Assembly (NCBI GenBank): GCA_964019135.1
Contig: OZ025255.1
Location: forward strand, 23,165,708-23,229,707
DNA length: 64,000 nt
Reading direction: 5' to 3'
Source: Arenicola marina
Taxonomy: Eukaryota; Annelida; Polychaeta; Arenicolidae
Numbering within the stretch: position 1 is the stretch's first letter; each line of letters starts with the position of its first letter. The notes beneath the pieces were generated by a model. That model was not told the origin of the DNA. It was given only the letters and a program-made list of their open reading frames with translations, and searched no databases. This document shows, one piece after another, positions 10,506 to 22,809 of this stretch. A program made the translations under genes and the position numbers.

Positions 10506-10767
10506 TTCTTTGCCCTTGTCGAGCACATAGCGAAAGTATGTGAAGGGTGGGACAGATCGAATGTGGTTGTCGAGAAGAGAATGACGTGGTTTGTACTTTT
10601 ATGAAGTAAGGGCGGAGGGTCACTGAAGCCGGCTTGTCGAGAGAGGAGGGTGAGTGTGTTAAGGTGGCCGAGAGGTGTAATTTGACTTTTGACGCGTAGG
10701 CCGACTTGTAAGCTTGTAAGCTAGTCGGACTATTTCTTCGCCGTGGTAACTGGAATAGCTGATTGTG

Positions 10768-11091
10768 CTAACTCTTATCTCCATTTTCAACATTTCGAAA
10801 AACATTTGTTTTCGGAATGCAAGTCTTCACCAGCTTTACAAAGTCAACGCCTCGCAATAAAGATGTATTAAATTTCCAGAAGTCTTTACCCCTTCCCTCT
10901 AAACAAAAATGCATATCGATTCTAACCAAAGAGTGATCTGTTCTATATCCTGGCTTTATGTCTTTCATCATTGCAAGACTATCCGCAGTTACCAAATAAA
11001 AATCTAATCTAGCGCGTTGCGATTTGCGCTGCGAGTTGGTCCAAGTGAAGCGTCTTATGTTCAGGTGATTCACACGCCGGCAATCTAACAA
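10768..11091 (-). mobile_element. L1/Tx1-type LINE endonuclease fragment
   Basis: Minus-strand frame with RRFTWTNSQRKSQRARLDFY, LVTADSL, IKPGYRTDHSLVRIDM and GRGKDFWKFNTSLL. TW-N-ARLDFYLV and the SDH-like TDHS strand are the C-terminal motifs of the APE-type endonuclease, followed by the G-G-WKFNTSLL linker typical of L1/Tx1 elements. Only this segment is present. It is from a different copy than 7803-9172. Confidence 0.85.
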
Positions 11092-11280
11092 TTCATGTTC
11101 ATGCTTTGATGGTCTGCGTTGGACACCAGTCCTAACAAAGCACCCTGTATGGAAACAGGATAAAAAGAGAACACAAATTTGACATATATAGATAATTCGT
11201 TTAATAAGTCGACGGTGTTATTATATAATCCATTGCTATAGAAAGATCAATTAGGAGACATGTAGTTATGTATAAATCGG

Positions 11281-11610
11281 TCATAAAATCATAACGTGTA
11301 TAAATCCTGACGTATTACAAATCATAACGTGTATAAATCGGGACGTAGTGCAAATCATAACATGTATAAATCAGAGGCGGATTCAGAAAATCTGGATGGG
11401 GGTGGGGGGCGATTCCAGATATGATGGATAGGGGGGGGGGGTTTGGTTTTCATATGGTAAATTGTATAAATTATATAAATTACGGCCCTAAAAGGGGGGG
11501 GGGGGCGGGGTCGGGTCGACAGCCCACCTAGGATCTACCCCAGTAAATTAAGGCGTATTACAAGTCATAACGTGTATAAATCATGGCGTATTACAAATCA
11601 TAACGTAATA
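11281..11610. repeat. Interrupted ~33-bp tandem repeat with inserted G-rich MITE
   Basis: Units of AAATCATAACGTGTATAAAT plus (C/G)(T/G)GACGTATTAC recur at 11286-11365 and again at 11555-11610. Between them (about 11367-11540) lies a G-rich insertion beginning AGGCGGATTCAG and ending CTAGGATCTACCCC, resembling the terminal repeats of the MITE at 42161-42353. The left edge of segmental copy A lies in this array. Confidence 0.6.
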
Positions 11611-12599
11611 CGTATTTAACCATCACATATATATAAAGTAAATCAGTGTATGTAGAGAGGCGTGTTATGCTACTACTATTCTAACCGCATATCGACCCGC
11701 GGTACAGAGAAGATGGTTTACGACGAGAGGCTGGTCGAGGATGAGAGGCAGGGACGGATTGGCCGACGAAGGACGCGGGGAGGGGGGGAGGGTGTTCTTC
11801 TAACTCGCTGGGTGCATTTCTTAGGTAACCCGGATATATCCCAAAAGTCAACCGAATAGGGACATTACGCATCGGTATACCTCCCGGCACTCCTTTCACT
11901 CGGTTCGGGAGTGCACGCATTCATGCCGATTGTGTCCCGTTCAAAAAAACACTGGACATTCCGGAGACGATGGCGGCGGATTGAAAAGTGACCGTCTAAA
12001 CTGGTTCCATTGGCCCTAAGTGCACCTGGCATGACCGGTGTGACCAATGCCCCACAGAGCGAGCTCGCTCCTCACATCACCTCAGCCCCATGTAACCGCC
12101 AACCTCATAGTTGATCTCAACGGTGCTGGGGTCAAGAATGGTTTAGAGGCTAAGGTTGACTTTGAATTTGAAAATTATAGACACTCTATTATCATAGTGT
12201 CATAATGGAAGAGTCAAGCAAAAAATATTTCAAAATAACACCGGGCTAAACCTCAAAGCGCTTCACCCATTTCGAACGAAAGATGACGTCTAATTAATCG
12301 AAATAGGAGGAGTTCGTCCGGTAGGGTACCAGTAACTGAGTAAATGATAAACAATGGTGTATTTCATTTCAAGCTACCAATAAATCTTCGATCAGACTTA
12401 TTTTCGACGAAAAGGCCGACACTGGCCCAACGATGGTCCACCGTCGTTGTAGTGGGATATGTTATGTTTTTGAGAGGGTTTGTTGTAGAGCCCGGCAAGA
12501 CATTATGACTTGATAGGAAGCGTAGCCGCAGTAGGAAACATTTATGTGGGCGTGTCGTGTGCTGGAATACCACAGGACCGAAGCTAGTTTGATGGAGGA

Positions 12600-13022
12600 A
12601 AGAATTACAAACACGTGTGGCAGTTTTTCATTCTTCATTTTCCATTCTTATTCCGTATTTTAGTTATATTCACATTCCTCATTTTCGCCCCTACCACCCC
12701 CTACATTCGCCAGGGGGCACTCAATATTGTTGACCATATCTTTCAATTCATTGGCCCATTTTTTTCATCTCCCTTTTCATAGGTCACTGTGCCGGGCCCT
12801 ACTCCTACTCTGTCCTCAAACTACTGTGCATGTATGATGCTTATTTCATGCTTATATATATGGTATGTTTCATACCGTAATGTATTTATAACTTTAGGAT
12901 TATTGCGTTATTATTTTGTATTTAATTCGGCAGATTATGTGTGCGGATTGCGCCGGCAGCACGCCGGCACTAACAACTCGCCTCCATGTTACAGTTAATA
13001 AGGACCTCCCCTGATACAAGTG

Positions 13023-13069
<47 letters not shown>

Positions 13070-13345
13070 GTGTGTCACCCGGCAAGCACAATCTGTCACA
13101 CATGTATGGTAGGAAAGGCCAATAAAATGTTTATTGACGGTTAACAATTTAATTGACCCTGTTATATTCTTAGATATATTGGTATGACACCAAATGGAGT
13201 TTTACAGGAGTTACCTAAAACTGGAAGTGCGTCATCATTATTGAATGTCATTCCAAATGTTGCCTTGCGCTGTCTATGTTTAAATAAAGAAATGAACTTT
13301 AAATGTCGTGTGACAAAGTAATATGAACTGAATAAATACAAGAGC
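12600..13345 (+). repeat. Shared module upstream of the Gypsy element
   Basis: Present in both segmental copies (second copy about 44165-44828), ending just before TGGCAGCGTACTACGAAC, which looks like a retroelement primer-binding region. It may contain the 5' LTR, but I could not find a matching 3' copy, so LTR identity is unproven. The copy here carries a TG microsatellite absent from the other. Confidence 0.45.
13019..13075. repeat. (TG)n microsatellite
   Basis: About 25 TG dinucleotides with a few interruptions. The corresponding place in copy B (after 44560) has no TG run, so it arose or was lost after the duplication. Confidence 0.95.
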
Positions 13346-13351
13346 ACAACA

Positions 13352-16300
13352 TCGTGGCAGCGTACTACGAACCAAGAAACTCAAGAAGTAGAAGAAACTT
13401 GTAGAGAAACTTTATGAAATGGAAAACGCCGGAATACTTGAGAGATAGTAACACCAATACCTGTCAACAACGATACTGTGGTTGTTTACATTGAACATTA
13501 TTGAGAGACTCTGTGTAAAGGAAGTAAAAAAAACATAGAATCACCAAAAATGAACTGGGACGCCCGCCGACCGTCCACAGGAATTTGCACGATTCAAACA
13601 AAAGTGTGAATTGATGTTCCAATTTGCCTGGACTAGCCTGGACTTATCAGAAGAAAATTAGAAGAAACCAGAGAAAATATTTGAAGGACTTAGCAAACAT
13701 TTTGAGCCAGTATCGTGTTTCCGGGTGTATCGGTACCAATTACAAAACATGAAACAAGGAAACAAGGTAATAGATGACTTTATCAAAGACATGAGAGTCA
13801 CAGCAGGGAAGCATAAATTCCCAACTGAGACTTTCAAGGAAGATAGATTTCTGGATCAAGTGATAGGGGGATGTAACTCTGTCACTGAAGGAAATCAATA
13901 TAATCACGACAGAAGAGGCAACAAGGAAACAAATGGAAAGTCTTTCTGCCTCCCAAATAGTTACCAGCCACTCCCAGAGAGATCATTTGCAAAGAAAACC
14001 TAGGGGAACACCTGACAGGAATCGTCACAAGTGTGGCCGGTTACACAATGTATACCCAAAAAATGCATGTCCTGCCTTCGGCACATCATGTCGAAAATGC
14101 ACTAAAAGGAACCACTGGGCGTCAGTATGTAGAATTGGGCAGGTACAATCATACCCAAGAAAACCCTTCGTTTTCAGAACACATCAAAGTCGCAAGAGAA
14201 TACACAACGCAATTTTCATGCTGTTGACTATCAGCAAGAAGAATATGTATAATCTGTAACATATGATATGAATGAATTTTCATTGGATACCCTGGTAGCC
14301 ATCTTGGAAGGATCAAACACACAAGAAAATGACACACGAGAAGAAGTTTATGCAACACTGGAAATCATTCTGCCGAAGCAACAAGAACCAAAAAGACTCA
14401 AAGCCAAAATAGACACAGGGGCAAGTCGAATTATTATGCCAATTGATGTCTATCGTCGTCTATACCCTGATAGTTTGAACAACAATGGCTATCCTAAAGA
14501 TGGTGTGCTTAAACAGAGTGGAATGATATTCTGTGGTTATGGGGGACCAATCATAAAGCAGCTTGGAAGTGTGGGCGTGCCATGCCAATACCAGTCATTA
14601 CGCTTCAACTGCAACTTCTTCATCACTGACTGTCAAGGACCTGTTCTAATTAGCCTCCCTACAGCAAGACGGCCCAAACTAGTGACATTACATTGCCCCG
14701 TGGAAATCTGCATCGAATAAACCCTCTTCCATGACAGGTTCAAGCAACCACAGAAGCAGACATGTTACCTTCGCCGAGGAATCAAAGTCAAATCAACAGA
14801 GCTCTATGCATATTAATACAGAGACACCACTGAGTCAGCGGCCGTCCATTAAGAAGAAAGCAGATATAAAGCAAATGAACCCTGAATGTTTTGATGGTGT
14901 GGGTTATTTTCACAACTATACCTACCATATTACAACAGACCCGTCGGTGAAACCTGTCATACAAACACTGCGACGAGTTCCCATTGCCCTACAGACACGC
15001 CTAAAGAAGGAATGAAATGAAATGGAGGCCCAAGGCATAATCGCTCAAGTCAATAAACCTACAGACTGGGTCAATTCTTGGTTATCCGGGAGAAAAATAA
15101 TTGTCGGTTACGGATATGACTGGATCCCAAGGATTTGAATCAAGCCATCAAAAGGGAACATCTCCCCATCCCCACATTGGAGGAAATTACACCCAGACGT
15201 TCAGGCTCAACACTATTCAGCAAATTGGATGCCAAACAAGGGTATTGGAATGTTCTTCTTGATGCAGAATCGTCCCTGCTGACCACTTTCAACTCCCCCT
15301 TCGGAAGATATAGATTTACCCGCATCCCATTTGGTTTGCGAATGTCACAAGATGTGTTCCAATTAAAAATATACGAAACATACAGCGACTGTATAGGTCC
15401 CATAGACATAGCAGATGATATCCAACTCTATGGGACAGGACATGACCTGCACCTACATGAAGCAATGGAGAGAACGCGAAAGGCAGAAAGGCAGGACTAC
15501 ACAAAGTGCATGATCAAAGACAAGGAATGTGCCTTCTTTGGTAATGTGTACAGTAGCAAAGGTGTTCAACCAGATCCAGAGAAGGTGAGAGTTATCCAGG
15601 AGATGCCCGCACCAGATGATAAGAGGGAGCTACACATCTCCTTGGGTATGGTGACATACTTTGGCTCATTAATCCTAAGCTTGTCACAACATACAGACCA
15701 TCTTCGTGAGCGGCTCCGACAGGATGTGGATTTCCAGTCGGACGCGTCATATGACGCGTCATTCACAACCATGAAGAAATTGATTGCAGAGACAAGAACG
15801 CTTGTCTATTACGACCGGAAAAAGCCTGTAACCCTGGAAGTTAATGCTAGCTGTAAGGCTTTAGGGGCTGCGCAGGTACAGGACGGTCACCATATCAGCT
15901 TCGCCAGCAAGTCACTGATTGACACAGAACGACGACATGCCAATATTAAGAGAGAATTGCTGGCCGTCGTTTATGGAATCGAAAAATTCCGCATGTACCT
16001 ATACGGACGTCATTTCCTCATTTGGTCTGATCATAAGCCGCTGGAGCAAATAAACAAGGAACATCTGACACAGGCACCCCCAAGGTTGCTAAGGATTCAA
16101 GGATACGAATTCAGCATCATGTACAAACCCGGAGGCCAAATGGTTGTAGCTGATGCATTGTCGAGACTCAGAGCACGCGACCACGAGGCAGTGGATGACA
16201 TGAAGGTGAATATCCATAACACTATGAATGTGTCTACAGTCAGGATGGAGGAAATTCGCAGAGAGACCAGCAATGATGAACCACTACAAATGCTGATACA

Positions 16301-17520
16301 GCAGGTTATCGAAGGCTGGCACTGCAACATTAAGAAGATTCAAACCGCACCGCGCCAGTTTTGGACAATAAGAGATGACATCTCACTCGAAGGCGGAGTG
16401 TTACTTGCAGGAAGCACCCTAATAATACCAGAACGTTTGAGAGCCAACATCCTACAACAAATCCATAAAGGACATCAGGGAAGTGCCAAATGCAAATTGA
16501 GAGCCCAGGCCACAGTCTATTGGCCAGGGATATACAAAGACATTGAACAACTGGTTGCCAGATGCAATGAGTGTCAACCGCACTAAAACAGCCAAACTAA
16601 GGAGAGCAATATCCATGGAGATACCTCCCAGACCGCGGCAGACCCTCAGCGCCGATCTGTTTCTGCAGGACAATAAATGGCACCTGATTATCACAGACTT
16701 ATATAGCAAGTTCCCATTTATCAGGGCCATCACGGACACCTCTAGCAAATCTGTCGTGAACCCTATGAAGAGTGTGTTCAGTGAACAAAGAATACCCCAA
16801 CAGATCTTCACTGACAACGGAACACACTTCACCCCAAGGAAAACACAAGAGTGAGAAATATGAATTTACATTGATTGGTCGAACGACAACTACAGACTAC
16901 CAAGAAGACAATGTCTAAGTGTAAGGAGTGTAACCAGGACCCCTATCTCGCCCTTCTAACCCTGAGGGCCACGCCATTGGATTCAAGGGCCGGATCCCCA
17001 GCAGAACTCCTGCAGGGTAAGAAATTTAAGACTACACTACCGTCAAAGATACCGGTCCCCAGAGACCAAGAACACCACAGGTCTCACCTTCGGGATAGAC
17101 AGGATGTACACAATCAATTGTACAACAGGGGGACGACTGAACGACCAGACTTCCTTTTTCAACAACCTGTCAGAGTTCAACACCCGATCGCCAGGACTTG
17201 GCAGCGAGCCACAATCATCGAAATTAGGGCACAAACACCGAGGACCAAATGGTGTCCAGAACGCCGAAGGAAATGTTGTCAGGAGAAACACCATCCACAT
17301 CAGACCTGACAACAGGGACTTTCAGCCGCTAAGGTCCGCCTCACCACCTGAGCGTCCCGGTGAGGTCGAACATCGGCCGCTACAGGACCTGCCGAGAGCG
17401 CAGCAAGATACGACCACATCGCCCATATAGCAGCCAACGTCTCCCGTGGTCCGCACGTCTGACCAGACCAAGGTCGTCCCATTGATGACCCGCTAAGTTT
17501 TTATTCCAGGGAGGACCGTT
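13352..17520 (+). mobile_element. Ty3/Gypsy LTR retroelement, broken fossil
   Basis: Parts in canonical Gypsy order on the plus strand: gag with a CCHC zinc knuckle (about 13.7-14.2 kb), aspartic protease with IDTGAS (about 14.4 kb), reverse transcriptase (about 14.9-15.5 kb, with KLDAKQGYWNV and the ADD box), RNase H (about 15.8-16.2 kb), integrase zinc-binding domain and catalytic core (about 16.4-16.85 kb) and integrase C-terminal region to about 17.4 kb. Order PR-RT-RH-IN identifies Ty3/Gypsy. A purine-rich tract precedes TGATGTCATCC at about 17521, a plausible 3' LTR start. The element is broken, with roughly half a dozen breaks. It predates the A/B duplication since flanks are shared by both copies. 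A matching LTR pair could not be confirmed. Confidence 0.9.
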
Positions 17521-18010
17521 TGATGTCATCCATGTGTGTTATACTAAATACTAAAATCCACCACCGGCAGGCTTTTCATAAATGTGCCAATAGTACCCAT
17601 GTTGTTTTGTTATCTATCTGTGCACTGCATAGGGATGTACATTTCTTGTGGTGCTGTGTCAGCTTTAAGTGTTTTGTTGCTTTGTGGAACAAAAGCACAC
17701 GTTTAGAACGCGTGTTCAGCGCACGCGTGCCTTGCTACAGCTGCGTAAAGCGCCTTCATTGCACTCACAGTTTTAGTGCCGAGAATCGGCTGGGTCCTAT
17801 GGCAAGCCCTTTGCGCAACTGAGTTTACGGCAACGTTAGGCTTGAAGAATCCTGTGGGTGTAAATATGGGTTTTGTTGGTTTTGGCTGAGAAATTCCTCT
17901 AAAACTATAAAATCATGTTAATCAATTATGCATGCAGTCCATGCGATCAGACTATATATATAGTAAAAAATACATGTTTCTGGTGATAATCATAATCATA
18001 GATGTTTACA
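17521..18010 (+). repeat. Candidate 3' LTR or flank of the Gypsy element
   Basis: Follows a purine tract and starts TGATGTCATCCATG, the kind of start seen in Gypsy LTRs. A related copy is at 45600-46046. No counterpart on the 5' side was found within the window, so the LTR call is tentative. The empty site of the 4.56-kb element of copy B is at its right end (18001-18020). Confidence 0.4.
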
Positions 18011-19520
18011 TTTATCGGACAGACGGAGTAACATTGTGTTTGTCTGATCAGCCCATATAAGGAACGTGGTTTACGGCACCATAGATACATCGCAGACATC
18101 CGATTCATGATACCATAGGGCTATGTCATACTACAGGTAAAGACGCATACAACACATATAGCAGTTCTGCCCTCACTTCGATACTAAAGTGGTTCTATGG
18201 TCTCTTCCATTGTGATTAAACCGGTCTGTGGTTAACAATATAACGAAATTGATAGATGAATAAGATTATTGTGTTATGTTGTAAGCTGGCTGATGAAAAA
18301 TCGGGTTAACTCAGCTTGGCCAGCTACATACCTGGGCGTACATTCTGGCTGGCTGGATGTTTCCACGGTGACGGAGGCCGGGTCGGTCAAGTTGACAGCT
18401 CATAAGACGCCGACAGTCACTGATGAAACAACCGTATTCGGGTTTTGTCAATTTTCATATTTATTGTATGAACCTACTTTGACTTACACTTCTTATATAC
18501 GTATTAATTAAATTCAGTGGTTCATTATTCATTTATGAATACCTTTAGCCGGTGGTTTGCCTGAAGCGAGTAAGGGCGAACAACCACAGTGACAGTAAGC
18601 AGACCATTGACGAAATAACATCTACATAGAGCATAATTATCCCCCAAGGGCGTGGGGGTGGACACTAGATATAGGTTAGTTTATTTACACATATACCGTC
18701 CAAATAACCTATTCTTTAATCTTTGTTTTCACTCAATCTTCGGAGCAGAAATCTGCAATGTGCCTATCTGAGACTGAATTTTCAAAGTTTTTCAAAGTTG
18801 CAACTTCTGACAAAAATGCAAGCTGATATCGAAAATGTTAATATCAAAAATGGTGACATTGAAAGTGTTGCTCCATGGGAAATATCCCTGTCTCACGGGG
18901 TCACGATTAGGCCTCCTAGTGACTGTGCAGCCCAATTTGAACCGATAATACATAAAACTCAATATAGGCTATATATATAGGTAACAATAAAAGCACCGAA
19001 ATTTGTTTGGAAATTGATCACTGGTGCGTGGAATTGGTTTTAAAATAAATAGGCGTTAAACACGAAGTAAAAGTTGTCAACAAGATCATTATAGCATGTC
19101 AAGTGTATAGAACGACAGCAAAGGTTATTTTTGCATAAACTTTATTTACTTAACGAGGTTACCGATCATAGCGAATACACATATCAACGGCCACCTCTAC
19201 ATGTAACCAAATGGTGGTTGTGCGGTTGAGGTTAACTCAATAACATGTACAGTTGATCAAATATACAGAAAGTTCAAATTCAATACAGTGACAAAGATTT
19301 AGTTGCATGCAACCCTGAAATTCATATTGGTGTCAGATTGGAAAGGGGCCGCACGCAGCACGTCTCTTTCAGCCGCTACTTCCGGCCGATGACTAACTAC
19401 CGGAACTAGCCGCAGAGATCCGACCAGCAATCGCCTACAAATATATATTTGTGTTTTCTGTAGTAATTTTGTAATTGCATAACATTAAATTACATTAAAT
19501 GTCCCTATGTTTTAGTAACG
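18011..19520. other. Non-coding part of copy A
   Basis: Matches 50609-51700. Short frames such as 18269-18511 are partly shared with 50857-51147 but diverge by indels that change frame, which argues against coding. No RNA gene seen. Confidence 0.5.
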
Positions 19521-19523
19521 TAT

Positions 19524-19765
19524 GGTGTCCTAATTTCGTCATTCGAAATCTAAAAACGCCCAGTTCTTCTAAATTAGAACGAATGAGTGAAATCATTTAA
19601 TTGTTCATTTTAAAAGATTAATTCCGCTATCCGTTGGTGAAAAGAAAAATAAATTATTTCTGTTGTGGGATTAATTATGAGAGATTTTATGGGAGTTGTG
19701 TAAAACTGACGATATTAGCAACCAGGGTTCTTAATATCGTCAGGGAGACCTATTATCATCATACT
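19524..19765. repeat. MITE-like element ends, head to head
   Basis: GGTGTCCTAATTTCGTCA at 19524 and CTGACGATATTAGCAACC ending at 19723 are imperfect inverted repeats of each other, framing about 200 bp. Two bases later another end, GGTTCTTAATATCGTCAG, starts (19726). Together they form a near-perfect palindrome at 19706-19743. Further ends of the family are seen around 21450, 21520 and 21885, and in copy B at 51700-51950. Confidence 0.6.
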
Positions 19766-19959
19766 CGAAAGGTAAGGATCTAAAAACCATGTTGATGAAA
19801 CGAAAAATGTCGATTGTTAAACTTAAACGGCAAACTAAACAAAACCTGCAAGTATTTAGACATGTTTTACAGATAATTATTTAGACATCAGATCTCACGG
19901 GAGACGGTTTATGACGGTTAGAATTAACGGTAAATTATCCTCGTAAATGTAACTTAATG

Positions 19960-21350
19960 TCACTTTTTTCCTTCCCTTGTAACACCGCTGTCCCCTTTCC
20001 GGCACCTCCCCTTCCTGCTCACAGTCTTTAAACGACACCGCTATCACCTTTCCAGTAACTCTTCTTCCTGCGCCCTCCATTTTAAATTCACCGTTGTCAT
20101 CTTTCCGGTACCTCCCATTCCTGCTCCTTGTCGCCAACTACACCGCTGTCACCTTCCCGGCACCGCCCCTTCCTGCACACAGTCTTCAAACTACACCGCT
20201 GTCACTTTTCCGGTACCTCCTCCTCCTGTCCTCTGTATTTATACTTCACCACTGTCACCTTTCCGGTACCTCCTCTTCCTGTGCCTTATCTCCAACTACA
20301 CCCCTGTCACTTTTCCGGTACCTCCTCTGCCTTCTTACAATCTTCAAACTACACCGCTGTCACCTTTCCGGTACCTCCCCTTCCTGCACACAGTCTTCAA
20401 ACTACACGGCTGTGACCTTTCCGGTACCTTCTCTTCCTGCGCCTTCCATTTTTACTTCACCGCTGTCACCTTTCCGGTACCTCCCATTCCTGCGCCTTGT
20501 CTCCAACTACACCGCTGTCCCCTTTCCGGCATCGCCCCTTCCTGCTCCTAGTCTTTAAACGACACCGCTGTCACCTTTCCGGTACCTCCTCTTCCTGCGC
20601 CCTCCATTTTAACTTCACCGCTGTCACCTTTCCGGTACCTCCCATTCCTGCTCCTTGTCGCCAACTTCACCGCTGTCACCTTTCCGGCACCTCCCATTCC
20701 TGCTCCTTGTCGCCCAACTACACCGCTGTCACCTTTCCGGCATCTCCCCTTCCTGCACACAGTCTTCAAACTACACCGCTGTCACCTTTCCTGTACCTCC
20801 TCCTCCTGCGCTCTGTATTTATACTTCACCACTGTCACCTTTCCGGTACCTCCTCTTCCTGTGCCTTGTCTCCAACTACACCGCTGTCACTTTTCAGGTA
20901 CGTCCCCTGCCTGCACACAGTGTTCGAACTACACCGCTATCACATTTCCGGCATCTCCCCTTCCTGCACACAGTCTTCGAACTACACCGCTGTCACCTTT
21001 CCGGTACCTTCCATGCCTGCGCCTTGTCTCCAGCTGTACCGCTCTCACCTTTCCGGTACCTCCCCATCCAGCACCCAGTCTTCATACTACAACGCTGTCA
21101 CCTTTCCGGCACATCCCCTCCCTGCACCATCCGTTCTAACTTCACTGCTGTTATCTTCTTGGTACCTCCCCTTCCAGCGCTTTGTCTCCAACTACACCGC
21201 TGTCCTTTTTCCGGTACCTTCCCTTCGTGCGTCTTGTCATTGACCGCCATCACCTTCCCGGTACCACCCCTTCCTGAATCCCGTCTTGTAGCTACACCGC
21301 TGTCCCCCTTCTGATACCTCCCTTTCCTGACTTCCTTCTTCCAACTACAC
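19960..21350. repeat. 52-bp minisatellite with higher-order structure
   Basis: About 26 units of ACCGCTGTCACCTTTCCGGT followed by ACCTCCC(A/C)TTCCTGCGC and a variable tail. Tail variants (TCTTTAAACGAC, CCATTTTAACTTC, TTGTCGCCAAC, CAGTCTTCAAAC, CTGTATTTATAC, TCTCCAAC) recur in the same order about 527 bp apart, for example TCTTTAAAC at 20025 and 20552, which shows a block of about ten units was duplicated as a whole. Long open frames on either strand come from the repeat. A shorter array sits at 52680-53275. Confidence 0.93.
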
Positions 21351-21359
21351 TGCCGTCAC

Positions 21360-22480
21360 ATTTTCAAGATGATTTGCTTGGAACCATGGCTCATCTTCGT
21401 AATATTGAGTTAACAGAGATCTTCTCTCAAACAAAAGGACCCCCCCCCGACGAAATTAGGGGCATTTGAAGCAGAAGGTGACTTTATTTCGTCAAAAGGG
21501 CCTTTTTAGGGGCCCCAATATCGTCACCAACTTTGAAGCCCCAGAAATCACTGAAAATTAAGTATCTTTGTATCGTAATACAACTGAACGTGAGGAATAG
21601 TTTCTCATGCACGTGCACGAAAAGGCGGCCCCTCCATTATCGCTCAGATATAACAAAGATGGCTTGTGCAATTGATGCTCTTTCTTACCGAGACCAACTT
21701 TTAGACGTCCTAAATCAAGATACCAACTTACAGCACTCCATTTAGTGCCTTATATTTTGAAATTTCGTCCTGTTTTTGTTACGAAAATGTTGTAAAGAGA
21801 TTAAACATTGTAAGAAAACATATGTTACGACTGAGATGTGCTTGTCAGAGAAGGAGGCAGCTGTTATTTTTTGGTAACGAAATTAAGACACCGCCGAAAT
21901 TAAGGCACCATTTCTGTAATCAATTACGAGCGATCTGGTTATTAGGTATTCTTTCTGCATATCTACGACGCTTCGCCGTGGTATTCCCATCAATGTGCAA
22001 CGTGCCTATATGTCAGTATAACGATTATATCCTAAATGGAGGCCGTCGTACTCGGAAACACAACCCCCTGGATGCATCGATCGCTTGGTGGAATAGCGTT
22101 ACCAAACTATAAATTCAACGCTTCTTTATACATACATGGCAGTGGTGGCGACATAATTAACCATGTGATTAGTGCTTCAATATTTCACATGCAGATCTAG
22201 TAATTAGTTACATAAAGTACAACCGACATCATTTACGACAGGGCAATTATTGACGGTATAATAGAAGCACGTATTTTGATTAGAAAACGAAAAAAACATC
22301 TGTTAACCCGGTGACCTATTGATGTCCCCTAAAATTTCGACATGTAGTGAATCAATATTTCAGCATCCAATGAAGCAAATAAGCCGTGATGTAATTGTGT
22401 TGCGGTTTGGACATTATCTATTGAGAAATACATCAATATAAAAATAGCGCGAATTTGGAACATTAGGCCATTTATTTGCC
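21360..22480. other. Copy-A-specific region
   Basis: Absent from copy B, where the minisatellite joins directly to the segment equivalent to 24966. Contains several ends of the TTAATTTCGTCA repeat family and a run of nine Cs (about 21440). The frame at 21822-22112 shows no known motif. Confidence 0.45.
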
Positions 22481-22487
22481 TGACATC

Positions 22488-22573
22488 AGCCTGTAGCAGT
22501 CCGCCAGTTTTCATTATCCGCCCTAGGCCCGCAACGCCGAGGGCGAATAATGAAAATGAAGGGCTGATACAGG
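22488..22573. repeat. Imperfect hairpin, ~34-bp arms
   Basis: CCTGTAGCAG...TTTTCATTATCCGCCC is followed after about 17 nt by GGGCGAATAATGAAAA...CTGATACAGG. Arms match at all but a few positions. It could be a fold-back MITE remnant; no target duplication seen. Confidence 0.65.
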
Positions 22574-22809
22574 TGGATGAAGGGTCGATAAAATTTCTAA
22601 CGCCATGCACAACGTTCGCTAATTATAGAGTAGAATTAAAATTCGAGTTTACGTCACATATTTGCTGGGTGTTAACAAGTCTCCTAGCTTTCTTTTGGGT
22701 TTAACTTTGGCATACAACGTTCGAAAGAAATGTTTAGCGCTTATAAGCCTTCCAAATGTCCTGCGAGCCAGTCGCCTTCTTTACACAAGGGGGCCGGCGC
22801 GATAGTTCA

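Noticed and set aside
12900-13103. His/Thr-repeat protein frame
   Set aside because: Translation of the (TG)n microsatellite.
12600-18010. A matched LTR pair around the Gypsy element
   Set aside because: Candidate 5' and 3' end sequences do not resemble each other by eye; LTR call left tentative.
18269-18511. Frame conserved between the two segmental copies
   Set aside because: Conservation follows from recent duplication; indels alter the frame downstream and no domain is seen.
20094-21314. Several overlapping 150-250-codon frames
   Set aside because: Produced by the 52-bp minisatellite; the same peptides occur in all frames.
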